DNA from: Streptomyces sp. PR69
GTDB taxonomy: Bacteria; Actinomycetota; Actinomycetes; Streptomycetales; Streptomycetaceae
Assembly: GCF_026420845.1 (NCBI RefSeq)
Contig: NZ_JAOWCB010000005.1
Location: forward strand, 186,001-250,000
Direction: 5' to 3'
DNA length: 64,000 nt
The stretch's first letter is position 1. Each line of letters starts with the position of its first letter. The translations under genes were made by a program, and so were the position numbers. The notes beneath the pieces were generated by a model. The model saw only the letters and a program-made list of their open reading frames with translations, was not told the origin of the DNA and made no database searches. Of the stretch, positions 1-8,104 are shown in pieces.

Positions 1-1
1 G

Positions 2-688
2 CGCGAACGGCGGGAGCGGCAGCGCACCGGCGCCAAGGATTACGAAACGTTTCTGCACGGTCTCCGCATCGAAGTGACCGCCGCGCCGGCCGCCGCCGGC
101 GACACCGCCAGAATCGCGCAGCTCACCCTGCGCACCAACCGCTTCAACCTCACCGGCGTCCGGCTCACCGCCGCGCAGGTGACGCGACGCGCCGACGACC
201 CGGCCGCGCTCGTCCTCGCGGTCCGCGCCGCCGACCGCTTCGGCGACGACGGAGTCGTCGGCGCGGTCCTCCTGCGCCGGGGCGCCGGCGGACTCCATCT
301 GGAGAACTACGTCATGAGCTGCCGGGTCCTGGGCCGCGGCATCGAGGACGCCGTTCTCGCCGGACTGCTCCAGGCGGCACGGAGTGACGGGCTGCCCGCC
401 GTGCACGCGCTCTGGCGGCCGACCGCCGCCAGCGAGGCGCTGCGCGGCTTCCTGCCGGGCCACGGCTTCACCGCCGTGCCCGACGGCGACGACGACGGCG
501 CGATCCGCTACCGCCACGACCTGCGCCGCATCCCGCCCGCCCCGGACCACATCCGGCTGGCATTCCACTGGCATGCGCCCCCCGAACGGACAGAACCCCT
601 CGCCTCACGGGCGAGTGAGCCGAAGGGGAGCGCGGGTGTCGAAAGGGAGATCACGCGCAGGTTCCGAGGAACGAGGGAGCGAGCATGA
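2..688 (+). CDS. FkbH-like HAD-family glyceryl transferase/phosphatase, C-terminal part (5' end outside window)
   Basis: The reading frame is open from the left edge and codes for the last 228 residues. FkbH-like enzymes take 1,3-bisphosphoglycerate, remove phosphate and load the glyceryl unit on an ACP. The visible part is the C-terminal region following the HAD domain: the RIAQLTLRTNRFNLT segment (close to the family's IAQLTQKTNQFNLT) followed by a GNAT-like domain with VMSCRVLGRGIEDAVL. The catalytic HAD DxDxT motif is upstream of the window. The next gene is an ACP, then an E2-like acyltransferase, the order seen in tetronate pathways. The family assignment is firm; the choice of glyceryl-ACP for a tetronate rather than for methoxymalonyl-ACP is inferred from the neighbours. 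Confidence 0.85.
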   Translation, partial: RERRERQRTGAKDYETFLHGLRIEVTAAPAAAGDTARIAQLTLRTNRFNLTGVRLTAAQVTRRADDPAALVLAVRAADRFGDDGVVGAVLLRRGAGGLHLENYVMSCRVLGRGIEDAVLAGLLQAARSDGLPAVHALWRPTAASEALRGFLPGHGFTAVPDGDDDGAIRYRHDLRRIPPAPDHIRLAFHWHAPPERTEPLASRASEPKGSAGVEREITRRFRGTRERA

Positions 689-755
689 TCGACCGTCGAC
701 GCACGCTGAAGCGCCCCGGAGGAGAACCGAGCCACCAAGAAAACGAGGAGCCTTC

Positions 756-1037
756 ATGCAATCCGTCGTCGATCTGATCGAGCTGGCCAACCGGCGCCTC
801 GGCACCGAGCTGACCGCGCAGGACGCGGAACGGGAGCTCGCCGAGGTGCCCTGCTGGGACTCGGTCCATCTGCTGCGCCTGGTGGGGCTGCTGGAGGCGG
901 AGCTGGGGCGGCCGGTCCCGGTCGCGGAGGTTCTTCAGGCGCGTACGCTCGACGAGATCTGGACGGCGGCGAGCACGGCGGACTCCGGCCCGGCAGCCCC
1001 CGATCCGGCGGCGGCGAGCACAGCGGTGCACGCATGA
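756..1037 (+). CDS. Stand-alone acyl carrier protein (probable glyceryl carrier)
   Basis: A 93-residue ACP. The phosphopantetheine site is Ser36 in CWDSVHLLRL, followed by the usual helix III region. The ATG at 756 is chosen because CGAGGAG lies 6 bases upstream and it gives a normal ACP length; the frame is open further upstream only as a shadow over FkbH. The C-terminal 20 residues are an Ala/Pro-rich tail. It sits 67 bases after the FkbH gene and overlaps the next gene by 4 bases. In tetronate clusters such an ACP receives the glyceryl unit from FkbH and presents it for acetylation and elimination. Carrier function is clear; substrate is inferred. Confidence 0.88.
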   Translation: MQSVVDLIELANRRLGTELTAQDAERELAEVPCWDSVHLLRLVGLLEAELGRPVPVAEVLQARTLDEIWTAASTADSGPAAPDPAAASTAVHA

Positions 1038-1894
1038 AGACCTCCCGCGACCGCGCCCGACGGCATACGCGCCACTTCCTGACGTGGGCGCGGGCCGCCG
1101 CCCCCGTCCATCTGTGCGCCGACGTCGACATGACCCGCGTCGAGCAGCACAGGGCCGCCGCGCGCACCGCGGACGGGGGACGCTTCTCGCGCGTCAGCTA
1201 TCTGCTGTACGCCGCGGGGCGGGTCGTCGCCGTCCGCCCCGAGGCGCGTGCGCTGGCCCGCGGCCGGCTCTGGCCGCGCACCGTGCCGCTGCCCGTCCGC
1301 GGCCCCGACGGCGTCACGGCCAAACTCGCCCTCGACCGCACCGCACCCGGCGGCGAGCGCATCGTGCTCACATCCGTGCTGCCGCGCATGGACACGGCGA
1401 CGCTGACCGAGATCCAGACCTGGGTGGACCGGTGCCGGGACGGCGACCCGCGGAGCCTGCCCGGCGCGGCGGCGGTGCGGCTGCTGACCCGGCTGCCGCC
1501 GCCCGTGGGGGAACTGGCGTTCCGGCTGGGCCTGCGCGCCCCCGCCGCCAGGGCACAGCGGATGGGGACCTTCGCCGTCAGCTCGCTGGGCCACCGTGCC
1601 GTGGACGTCTTCCACTCCTACGGCGGCACGGCGGTCACCTTCTGCGCCGGCCGCACCGCCGAACGCGCGGTGGTGCGAGACGGGCGGGTGACGGCGGCCC
1701 CGGTGATGAGGCTCGGGCTGACGTTCGATCACCGGGTGCTCGACGGAGCCGCCGCGGCGGATGTACTCGACGGAGTGGTGAAGCGGCTGGAGGACTGGCA
1801 TGGCGATCTTTCCGGGACCCGTGGTGAACCCCGCGACCGAGCGGGGCTTCGCCCGACCGGTGCGGGTGACCGGGCCCGAGGGACCCTGGGATGA
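1034..1894 (+). CDS. 2-oxoacid dehydrogenase E2-type acyltransferase (Agg4-like)
   Basis: A 286-residue protein that matches only the catalytic domain of dihydrolipoamide acyltransferases (chloramphenicol acetyltransferase fold). The active-site motif FDHRVLDG lies near residues 234-241, with the catalytic His and Asp present; no lipoyl or E1/E3-binding domain precedes it. In agglomerin biosynthesis such a protein (Agg4) acetylates the primary hydroxyl of the glyceryl-derived tetronate before acetate elimination. ATG at 1034 overlaps the ACP stop (ATGA). The last ~30 codons overlap the following PPTase gene by 95 bases, so this C-terminal tail may be loosely constrained. The role in a tetronate pathway rests on the FkbH/ACP context. 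Confidence 0.8.
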   Translation: MKTSRDRARRHTRHFLTWARAAAPVHLCADVDMTRVEQHRAAARTADGGRFSRVSYLLYAAGRVVAVRPEARALARGRLWPRTVPLPVRGPDGVTAKLALDRTAPGGERIVLTSVLPRMDTATLTEIQTWVDRCRDGDPRSLPGAAAVRLLTRLPPPVGELAFRLGLRAPAARAQRMGTFAVSSLGHRAVDVFHSYGGTAVTFCAGRTAERAVVRDGRVTAAPVMRLGLTFDHRVLDGAAAADVLDGVVKRLEDWHGDLSGTRGEPRDRAGLRPTGAGDRARGTLG

Positions 1895-2678
1895 GGTCCG
1901 CGAGGCGGTGCGCGTACACGGCAGCGTGGTCGTCTACGCCCAGCTCGACGACTGGCTGCCCGACGACCTCGACGCACCCTGGCTGCGGCCGGTGCTCGGG
2001 CGCGACCACGCCCGCTTCGCCGCCATGACCCACCAGCAGATCCGGTCCCGCTTCGTGGCGTCGAGGCTGCTGCTCAAGCATGTGGCCTGTGCCGTCATCG
2101 AGGCGTCCCCGCAGTCCGTGGAACTCGCCTACAAGCCCGGCGGACGCCCGTATCTGCGCGGTCTCGACCAGATCGACATCAGTCTCAGCCACACCGAGAC
2201 GCTGCTGCTCGTCGGGCTCACCCGCAGGGGCTGGATCGGCGTCGACGCCGAGCTGAGCGACCGGCCGATGCTCGGCCTCGGCACCGAGAACCAGGTCTGC
2301 ACCCCGCATGAGCGCCACGCCCTCGCCCAGATCGCCGAGGAGCGGCGCAACGGCGCGCTGGTGCGGCTGTGGACGCTGAAGGAGGCGTACAGCAAGGCCA
2401 TCGGACAGGGCATGCGGTTCCGCTTCACCGAGTTCGGCTTTGGTCCCGAGGACCGCACGGTGCAGGTGCTGCGGCCCGACGGAGCACGCGGCACCGGAGC
2501 GGAATGGACCTTCCACACCTGCATCGTCGACCGCCGCTACACGGTGAGCGTCGCGCTGTTCGACGCGGGCTTCGGCGACACCGACGACACCGCGGCCGCG
2601 ACGATGCTCGACGCGGGCCTGGTGGCGGCGCTCGCCGAGCCGCCGGCGCCCCAGACACCGACACGGGGAGCGCCATGA
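1800..2678 (+). CDS. Sfp-type 4'-phosphopantetheinyl transferase
   Basis: A 292-residue PPTase that converts apo-ACPs to the holo form using CoA. Signature motifs are GVDAE (147-151, Mg binding) and WTLKEAYSKAIG (191-202); the upstream SLSHTE (128-133) is also typical. ATG at 1800 has GGAGG six bases upstream, which supports this start although it overlaps the preceding gene by 95 bases. It is longer than Sfp (~230) through extra residues at both ends. It probably serves the ACP at 756 and may also serve the type II PKS ACP at 21100. It overlaps the next gene by ATGA. Confidence 0.9.
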   Translation: MAIFPGPVVNPATERGFARPVRVTGPEGPWDEVREAVRVHGSVVVYAQLDDWLPDDLDAPWLRPVLGRDHARFAAMTHQQIRSRFVASRLLLKHVACAVIEASPQSVELAYKPGGRPYLRGLDQIDISLSHTETLLLVGLTRRGWIGVDAELSDRPMLGLGTENQVCTPHERHALAQIAEERRNGALVRLWTLKEAYSKAIGQGMRFRFTEFGFGPEDRTVQVLRPDGARGTGAEWTFHTCIVDRRYTVSVALFDAGFGDTDDTAAATMLDAGLVAALAEPPAPQTPTRGAP

Positions 2679-3937
2679 CCATCACGGCCGATGTATGCGT
2701 GGTCGGCGGCGGCCCCGGCGGCCGGGCCCTCGCCCTCGCCCTGGTGCGCCTCGGCCGCCGCGTCGTGCTGCTGGAGCAGCGCGCGGCGGCCGCCCGCGCC
2801 TTCCGCGGCGAATCCCTCACCCCCGACGGAGTGCGCCTGCTCGCCGGACTCGGCGTCCTCGACCGGGTACGCGACCGCGCCCACGAGGTGCACCGGCTGG
2901 AGATCGCCGACGGCGGAGCGCGCGTCCTCGACGTCCGCTTCGACATCTTTCCCCACGCGTACCGCCGCCCCGTCGAACTCGCCCAGCCGGCACTGCTGGC
3001 CGCCCTCGCCGACGCCGCCGCCGAACACGGCGGCTGCACCGTGCTGGAGCCCGCATCCGCCGTCGGACTCCTCGAAGAGGGCGGCGCGGTGCGCGGCGTA
3101 CGGGCGAAGACGCCCGGCGGAACCGCCGAGATACGCGCCGAGCTGACCGTCGGCGCCGACGGCCGGTACAGCGCCGTGCGGCGGCTCTCCGGACTGGAGC
3201 ACTCCGCCCGGCGCACTCCTCTGGAGCGGGACGTGGTCTGGATGAAGCTGCCGTTCCCCGACGCCTGGGACCGGCGCGCCTACCGGGTGCGGATCGACTC
3301 CGGACGGCACGGGCTGTTCCTGCCCAGCACCGACGGAACCGTACGGGTCGGCCTCAACATCCCCAAGGGCGGGCTGCGCGAGCTGCGCGCCGCGGGCCTT
3401 GAGCTGCTGCACGCCCGGCTGCGGCAGCTCGCCCCCGAACTGGCCGCGGAAGCCGCCGAAGGGCTGCGGAGCTGGTCCGACACCGCGCTGCTGGACATCT
3501 TCACCACGGATGTGGGCCGTTGGTCCGCGCCCGGCGTGGTGCTCATCGGGGACGCCGCGCACACGCTTTCCCCGATCCTCGGACAGGGCGTCAACCACGC
3601 CCTCGCCGACGCGGCGGCGCTCGCCCCGCTCCTCGACCGGGCCCTCGCCGAGCCCCGCAGCCGCCGGGCGGCCGCCCTGGACGCGGCCGCGCTCGCGTTC
3701 CGGCGGGCGCGAGTGGACGCGGTACGGCGCTCCCGCGCGCTGCAGCTGCGCCAGGAGCGGATGTTCACCCTCGCCGCCCGGCCCGCCGTCGCGCTGCGCC
3801 GCGCCGTCTACCGGGCCGTCAACTCAAGCCCCGCGCTGCAGCGCAGGGTCCTCGCCCCCGCCTACTTCCCCCGCGCCGCCGCCGCGACAGCGCCGCCCGA
3901 CCGCCCGGCCAGGACCAGGACGGAGCCCCGACGATGA
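2675..3937 (+). CDS. FAD-dependent monooxygenase (PHBH-like)
   Basis: A 420-residue class A flavoprotein monooxygenase. The Rossmann motif VVGGGPGGRALALAL is at residues 9-23, the central DG motif in GADGRYSAVRR near 164, and the third motif GDAAHTLSPILGQGVNHAL near 293. ATG at 2675 overlaps the PPTase stop (ATGA). It could hydroxylate or epoxidise the product of the left-hand pathway; the halogenase motif WxWxIP is not present, so a halogenase is unlikely. Translationally coupled on both sides, so it belongs to the FkbH/E2 operon. The substrate cannot be read from sequence. Confidence 0.85.
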   Translation: MTITADVCVVGGGPGGRALALALVRLGRRVVLLEQRAAAARAFRGESLTPDGVRLLAGLGVLDRVRDRAHEVHRLEIADGGARVLDVRFDIFPHAYRRPVELAQPALLAALADAAAEHGGCTVLEPASAVGLLEEGGAVRGVRAKTPGGTAEIRAELTVGADGRYSAVRRLSGLEHSARRTPLERDVVWMKLPFPDAWDRRAYRVRIDSGRHGLFLPSTDGTVRVGLNIPKGGLRELRAAGLELLHARLRQLAPELAAEAAEGLRSWSDTALLDIFTTDVGRWSAPGVVLIGDAAHTLSPILGQGVNHALADAAALAPLLDRALAEPRSRRAAALDAAALAFRRARVDAVRRSRALQLRQERMFTLAARPAVALRRAVYRAVNSSPALQRRVLAPAYFPRAAAATAPPDRPARTRTEPRR

Positions 3938-5430
3938 CCACCCAGCCCACCGTGCCCACCGTGCCCGGACCAGCCCTGGCCGAACTGCGCCGCTACGCGA
4001 TCCTCCACGCCCGCGCCCAGGAGATCCCCGAAGACCGGTGCCGGGCGCTGCTGGAGCGGATGACCGCCGCGCACGGCGACGGGCCGGGCTCCTGGGCCGC
4101 CGTGTGGAGCCGCGCGGGCGATGTGCTCGCGGCCCGCGGCCGGCCGCTTGAGGCGAGCCGCTGCTACGGCCTCGCCCGCTTCCCGTACGCCTCCGACGGC
4201 GACACGCCGCGCCTGCGCGCCCAGCGCCGCTGCGTGCAGACCTTCGACGACTGGCGCGGCGCCCGCCCCGGACTCGGCGTCGAACGCCTCGACATCACCC
4301 TGCCCGAAGGCAGGTTCGCCTGCTGGACCGCGGGGCTCGCCACCCCCGCCCGCCCGGCGCGCCGCCCCCTGATCGTGGTCATGGGCGGCATCGTCAGCGT
4401 CAAGGAACAGTGGGCCCCCGTCCTGGCCCGCGCCAAGGCCCTCGGCGTAGCCCTCGCCGTCACCGAGATGCCCGGAGTCGGCGAGAACACCCTGCCCTAC
4501 CGCGCGGACGGCTGCCGGATGCTCGGCGCGCTCCTCGACCGGCTGGGCTCCCGCGCCGACGTCACCCGCACCTCCGTGATCGCGCTCAGCTTCGGCGGCC
4601 ACCTCGCCCTGCGCGCCGCCCTCGACGACCCCCGCATCCGCGGCGTGGCCACCGTCGGAGCGCCGCTGCACCGCTTCTTCCGCGACCGCGACTGGCAGCG
4701 ACGGGTTCCCGACACCACCGTCCGCACCCTCGCGCACCTCATCGGCTGCCCGCCGGACCAGGTCTTCGACACGATGCGCGGATGGGCTCTGACCGACCAT
4801 GAGCTCCAGCGGCTGACCATCCCCGTCACCTACGCCGCGGCCCTCCGCGACGACATCGTGCCCCCCGACGAGCCGGACGCCCTGCTGCGCGCGCCCCGGG
4901 CCCCCCGGGAGATCCTCCGCCTCGACGACGACCACGGCGCGCCCGGTGAACTCCCGCGCCTGCGGCTCACCCTGCTGCGCGCGGCCCTCCGCGCCGCCGC
5001 CGCCCATCCGGCGCGCCGCGCGGCCCTGGCCGCGGCGCTCGCCGCCCGGCCACGCGACACCGCCGCCTGGACCTACCGCGCCCCCCTGGGCCGGGCCGTG
5101 AGCGGCCTCGTCGGCGCGGCGGCCCTGGCGGCCGGCGTCCGCGTCGCGGGCGTCCGCAGCCGTACGCTCTGGACCTGCGCGGTGCTCCCCGACGCGGCCC
5201 TGCTGTACGGCATCGCCGCCGCCCCGAGCTTCGAACGCCTCCCGCGCTACGCCGTCCGCCCCTACAACGCCCTCCACTCACCCGCCGTCCCCGCGGCCCT
5301 CTTCACCGCGGCGGCCCTCACCCGCAGCCGTACGACGGCGACCGCGGCGCTCGGCTGGCTCGCCCACATCGCCGTCGACCGCGCCTTCGGCTACGGCCCC
5401 CGCCGCCCGGACGGCCTGCGCCGCCGCTAG
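3934..5430 (+). CDS. FrsA-type alpha/beta hydrolase fused to a DUF4260-like membrane domain
   Basis: A 498-residue protein with two parts. Residues ~1-345 are an alpha/beta hydrolase of the FrsA/DUF1100 type: oxyanion region VVMGGIVSVKEQW (~148-160), nucleophile Ser219 in ALSFGGH, acid in RDDIVPPDE and a late His in DDDHGAP. Residues ~375-498 are hydrophobic, with YNALHSPAVPA and LAHIAVDRAFGYG, motifs of DUF4260 small membrane proteins. In agglomerin biosynthesis an alpha/beta hydrolase-fold enzyme (Agg5) removes acetate to make the exocyclic methylene, and this gene follows the Agg2-4-like genes. It is the last gene of the operon; repeats follow. The fusion would tether the enzyme to the membrane. 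The hydrolase fold is sure, the elimination role inferred. Confidence 0.78.
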   Translation: MTTQPTVPTVPGPALAELRRYAILHARAQEIPEDRCRALLERMTAAHGDGPGSWAAVWSRAGDVLAARGRPLEASRCYGLARFPYASDGDTPRLRAQRRCVQTFDDWRGARPGLGVERLDITLPEGRFACWTAGLATPARPARRPLIVVMGGIVSVKEQWAPVLARAKALGVALAVTEMPGVGENTLPYRADGCRMLGALLDRLGSRADVTRTSVIALSFGGHLALRAALDDPRIRGVATVGAPLHRFFRDRDWQRRVPDTTVRTLAHLIGCPPDQVFDTMRGWALTDHELQRLTIPVTYAAALRDDIVPPDEPDALLRAPRAPREILRLDDDHGAPGELPRLRLTLLRAALRAAAAHPARRAALAAALAARPRDTAAWTYRAPLGRAVSGLVGAAALAAGVRVAGVRSRTLWTCAVLPDAALLYGIAAAPSFERLPRYAVRPYNALHSPAVPAALFTAAALTRSRTTATAALGWLAHIAVDRAFGYGPRRPDGLRRR

Positions 5431-5549
5431 GCGGTGCCCGGGGGGTCTTTCCCTGCCCTCCCCCTATGCCCTGGGGCGTGGGGGGACCCCACTTCCCGTA
5501 ACTGGGGCTCCGCCCCAGACCCCGTGCGGGGGCTCCGCCCCGAACCCCC

Positions 5550-5782
5550 GCGCCTCAGTGGCCGGTGGGGCTTGGTTTCTGGCTCCTGCGCCTTAGTGGC
5601 CGGTGGGGCTTGGTTTCTGGCTCCTGCGCCTTAGTGGCCGGTGGGGCTTGGTTTCTGGCTCCTGCGCCTTAGTGGCCGGTGGGGCTTGGTTTCTGGCCCT
5701 TGCGCCTCAGTCGCCGGCGGGGCTGAGTTTCGGCCCCTGCGCCTCACACGCTGGGGGGGACCGGGTTTCCGGCCCTTGCGCC
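5550..5782 (+). repeat. 38-bp tandem repeat array (about six units)
   Basis: The phrase GCGCC recurs at 5550, 5588, 5626, 5664, 5702, 5739 and 5778, so the period is 38, 38, 38, 38, 37 and 39 bases. The first four units are almost identical (TAGTGGCCGGTGGGGCTTGG core), the last two have diverged. Non-coding. Confidence 0.93.
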
Positions 5783-5944
5783 TCGAACTCGCCCAGCTAC
5801 CTCCCCCAGACTCCGTCCGGGGCTTGAGTGTGCGGGCCCTCGCGCCCAAGCGGCAGTTGGGCCTGCGGTGCTCCCCGATTGTCGGCGAGGGCCGGGCACT
5901 TGGCGCAGCCAAACTGAGCCGGTTGTGGGGCACCTCCCAGCGGT

Positions 5945-6140
5945 AGCTGGGGGCGTTGGAGGACACGGCCTTCAGGCCGTGCCGGGGGCGGCGGCGCGAA
6001 GCTGCCGCCCGCCAGGGGGCGCGGGGCGCCAGCCCCGCAGCCCCTCCCCCCGAAGGGGGGTCTGGGGGGCGAAGCCCCCCAGTTACGGGAAGTGGGGCCC
6101 CACGCCCCCAGGGCGTAGGGGCAGGGGAGGGGAAAGCCCC
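5945..6140 (-). repeat. Intergenic composite repeat, copy in inverted orientation
   Basis: Read on the minus strand this stretch matches the segment at about 35265-35450: CCTACGCCCTGGGGGCGTGG, then CTTCCCGTAACTGGGGG, then a GC-rich hairpin around CCCCTTCGGGGGG, GCAGCTTCGCGCCGCC, and GGCCTTCAGGCCGTG (GGCCTTCGGCCGTG in the other copy). A shorter forward copy is at 5445-5520. Such elements are common between genes in Streptomyces. Confidence 0.8.
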
Positions 6141-6174
6141 ACCGGCCCCCCACCGGCCGCCGACTCCCGACCCG

Positions 6175-7383
6175 TCACAGGAGGCACGCGTCAGCGAGAG
6201 CCCTGGCGGCGACGTCAGGCACATAACCCGCCAGCGCAGCGACAAGCGCCCGGATCTCGCGCCGGGCTTCGGGCGTGAGCGACGCGGTGCGCGCGACGTC
6301 GAGCTCATTGGCGATCGTGAGGACGGCGAAGTCGGTGAGGTCGGCCCCGGCCAGGACGACGACCTCACCGGTGAAGCGGTCGGTGAGCGGGAGCGGCGTC
6401 GCGCCGAGGCGGGCGTAGGTCTTGCTTCGGTCGCAGGCGGCGTAGCGGTAGACGAGGGCCTCGGCCTCGTCGCCGATCGCCGTCCGCAGGCGGGCTCGCC
6501 GGTCGAGCGGCAGCAGCGCGCGGGGGAAGCCGTCGGTGCCGTAGGCGGCGTGGCAGAGCGCGGCGAGGCGTGTGCGTCGGCTCCCGCCCCAGCTGGCCAC
6601 CAGCTCGTGCACCCGCTGGAGATGGTCGAGGAGCGCTCCGTCGGGGTGGGCGGCCTGCCCCGCGCAGGCAGCGCGCAGGAGTGCCCGCGCCGGCCAGTCG
6701 GCGGTGACGGCGGCGATGGTCTCGGCGAGCGCCACGGGCTGGTCCCTTGCGATGAGGTGTCCGGCGTCGCGGATGCGGGTCACGGTGGTGTGGGGGGCCA
6801 GGCGCAGCAGCTCGCCGGCGTCGTCGTCGGTGACGGGCGACCCGCTGCCGCCGCGGACGAGCAGGACGGGCAGGTCGAGTTCCGCGGTGGTCTGCCGCAG
6901 CTGTGGCACGTGGGCGAGGATGTCGTCGACGATCTCGGTGTGGGCGTCGAGCATCCCGCCGGCGGCGAGAAAGCGGCGGACCCGGCGGGGGTCGAGGCCG
7001 GGCACGACGTCCACCAGTACGAGGCCCGCCGCCTTCGTCCGCACCGCCGGATCGCCCAGGGCGGCGATGGCGGCGAGCCCGCCCAGCGAGGCGCCGACGA
7101 CCACGCATCCCGGCGGCTCGGCGCGGAGCATGGCGGCGACGTCGTGTGCGCAGGGCGCGAGCGCCCGGGGCGAGCCGTCGCTGTCACCGTGCCCGCGCTG
7201 GTCGAAGGCCACGCACCGGAACCCGGCGGCGACGAGGACGTCGATGACCGGCTTCCACACCTGACGGCGCTCGCCGCCGGCGTGGAGCAGCAGGACGGTC
7301 GGGCCGGCGCCGGCCTCCTCCCCTCGCAGGACCGCGTCAGGGCGGGCGATGCGCCGCGCCCGGGGGGCGGTGAGATCGCGCAT
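6175..7383 (-). CDS. Alpha/beta hydrolase with C-terminal helical (HD-like, DUF6817-type) domain
   Basis: A 402-residue protein. Residues ~1-225 are an alpha/beta hydrolase: LLLHAGGERRQVW oxyanion region, FDQRGHGDSDG strand turn, and the nucleophile elbow GASLGG. Residues ~235-400 form a second helical domain (HLQRVHELVASWG, CHAAYGTDGF) resembling the DUF6817/HD-like domain that follows some hydrolases. ATG at 7383 is preceded by GAGGAGGTG eight bases away. It is divergent from a TetR gene, with palindromic operators between them, so it is probably the repressor's target and acts on a small molecule. Substrate unknown. Confidence 0.8.
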   Translation of the reverse strand: MRDLTAPRARRIARPDAVLRGEEAGAGPTVLLLHAGGERRQVWKPVIDVLVAAGFRCVAFDQRGHGDSDGSPRALAPCAHDVAAMLRAEPPGCVVVGASLGGLAAIAALGDPAVRTKAAGLVLVDVVPGLDPRRVRRFLAAGGMLDAHTEIVDDILAHVPQLRQTTAELDLPVLLVRGGSGSPVTDDDAGELLRLAPHTTVTRIRDAGHLIARDQPVALAETIAAVTADWPARALLRAACAGQAAHPDGALLDHLQRVHELVASWGGSRRTRLAALCHAAYGTDGFPRALLPLDRRARLRTAIGDEAEALVYRYAACDRSKTYARLGATPLPLTDRFTGEVVVLAGADLTDFAVLTIANELDVARTASLTPEARREIRALVAALAGYVPDVAARALADACLL

Positions 7384-7401
7384 CGTGCGACACCTCCTCT
7401 G

Positions 7402-7452
7402 CCTTGTGGAGTCAAGGTAAGACGTTAAGGTCTCTGCCTTGATGTATCAAGG
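7402..7452. promoter_or_regulatory. Divergent promoter region with two CCTTGnnnnnnCAAGG operators
   Basis: Two near-perfect palindromes share arms CCTTG and CAAGG: CCTTGTGGAGTCAAGG at 7402-7417 and CCTTGATGTATCAAGG at 7437-7452. They start 35 bases apart, between the hydrolase start (7383) and the TetR start (7466). This is the arrangement of a TetR repressor that represses itself and the divergent gene. Confidence 0.8.
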
Positions 7453-7465
7453 TAAGGTGGGCGGC

Positions 7466-8065
7466 ATGACCCGTTCGCGTGTGCGCCGCCCTCCCGACGA
7501 GGCGCGGCGTCTGATCCTGGATGCCGCCGAGAGGCTCCTGGCCGAGGGCGGTGTGGCCGCCGTCCAGGTCCGGGCGATCGCCGCCCGCGTCGGCATGACC
7601 GATGCGGGGGTCAGCCATCACTTCGGCACCCGTGACCGCCTCCTGGAAGCTCTGCTGCGCCACGGCGGCCGGAAGATCCGGACCGGAGTGGAGGGGGTGC
7701 TGGATTCCTGGCTCGGCCAGGATGCCGATCTCGGTGAGCTGGTCGACGCCTTGGCGGACTTCTACCGCCGGGGCTATGGCGAGCTGGCGGTGGCACTCCA
7801 CGCCGCCGGGTGGCGGGACGAGGGATCGGGGATGCTCGATCCGGTCGTCGACGCGCTCCACGCCCTGCGGCCCGACGCCGCCGGCACCCCTGTCGAGGAC
7901 ACCCGGCTCGCCGTCGCCGCCCTCCACCAAGCCCTGGCCACCGAGCCCCTGTACGGCCCGGCGTTCCGCCGCAGCGCCGGCCTCACCGGCCGGGCGGCCA
8001 CCGCCCCCGCCCCCCAGCTCCGCTGGTGGACCACCCACCTCACCCGCTCCCTCGGCCTTGGATAG
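7466..8065 (+). CDS. TetR-family transcriptional repressor
   Basis: A 199-residue TetR protein. The N-terminal helix-turn-helix spans residues ~12-55 (LILDAAERLLAEGG, then VRAIAARVGMTDAGVSHHFG). An in-frame start at 7439 is possible, but it would place the start inside the palindrome at 7437-7452, so ATG 7466 is preferred. The C-terminal ligand domain is short and carries many His/Trp. It most likely binds the twin palindromes next to it and controls itself and the divergent hydrolase; the inducer is unknown. Confidence 0.88.
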   Translation: MTRSRVRRPPDEARRLILDAAERLLAEGGVAAVQVRAIAARVGMTDAGVSHHFGTRDRLLEALLRHGGRKIRTGVEGVLDSWLGQDADLGELVDALADFYRRGYGELAVALHAAGWRDEGSGMLDPVVDALHALRPDAAGTPVEDTRLAVAALHQALATEPLYGPAFRRSAGLTGRAATAPAPQLRWWTTHLTRSLGLG

Positions 8066-8104
8066 CCCAGGCAGCGCCGTCCGGGCGGCGGGGAGCGCAC
8101 GCCG

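Larger units (their letters stand above)
5431..6174. other. Repeat-rich intergenic spacer
   Basis: This 744-base spacer contains no convincing gene. It holds a copy of the Streptomyces-type intergenic element (CTTCCCGTAACTGGGG core near 5491), a 38-bp tandem repeat array, and an inverted copy of the same element near 5945-6140. Several long open frames cross it on both strands, but all are made of repeat-derived Pro/Arg/Gly-rich sequence. It separates the operon ending at 5430 from the minus-strand hydrolase ending at 6175, so it also acts as the convergent terminator region. Confidence 0.8.

Noticed and set aside
2675..3937. Halogenase assignment for the left flavoprotein
   Set aside because: It lacks the WxWxIP motif and has the PHBH-type motifs, so it is a monooxygenase.
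5550..5782. CRISPR array
   Set aside because: The 38-base units are contiguous with no unique spacers, and no cas gene is present.
5641..6368. Long open frames on both strands of the 5431-6174 spacer
   Set aside because: They are composed of repeat-derived Pro/Gly/Arg-rich sequence, lack ribosome binding sites and overlap each other in several frames; repeats explain the openness.
7439..7465. Upstream start for the TetR gene
   Set aside because: It would begin within the operator palindrome and has no ribosome binding site; ATG 7466 fits the family.
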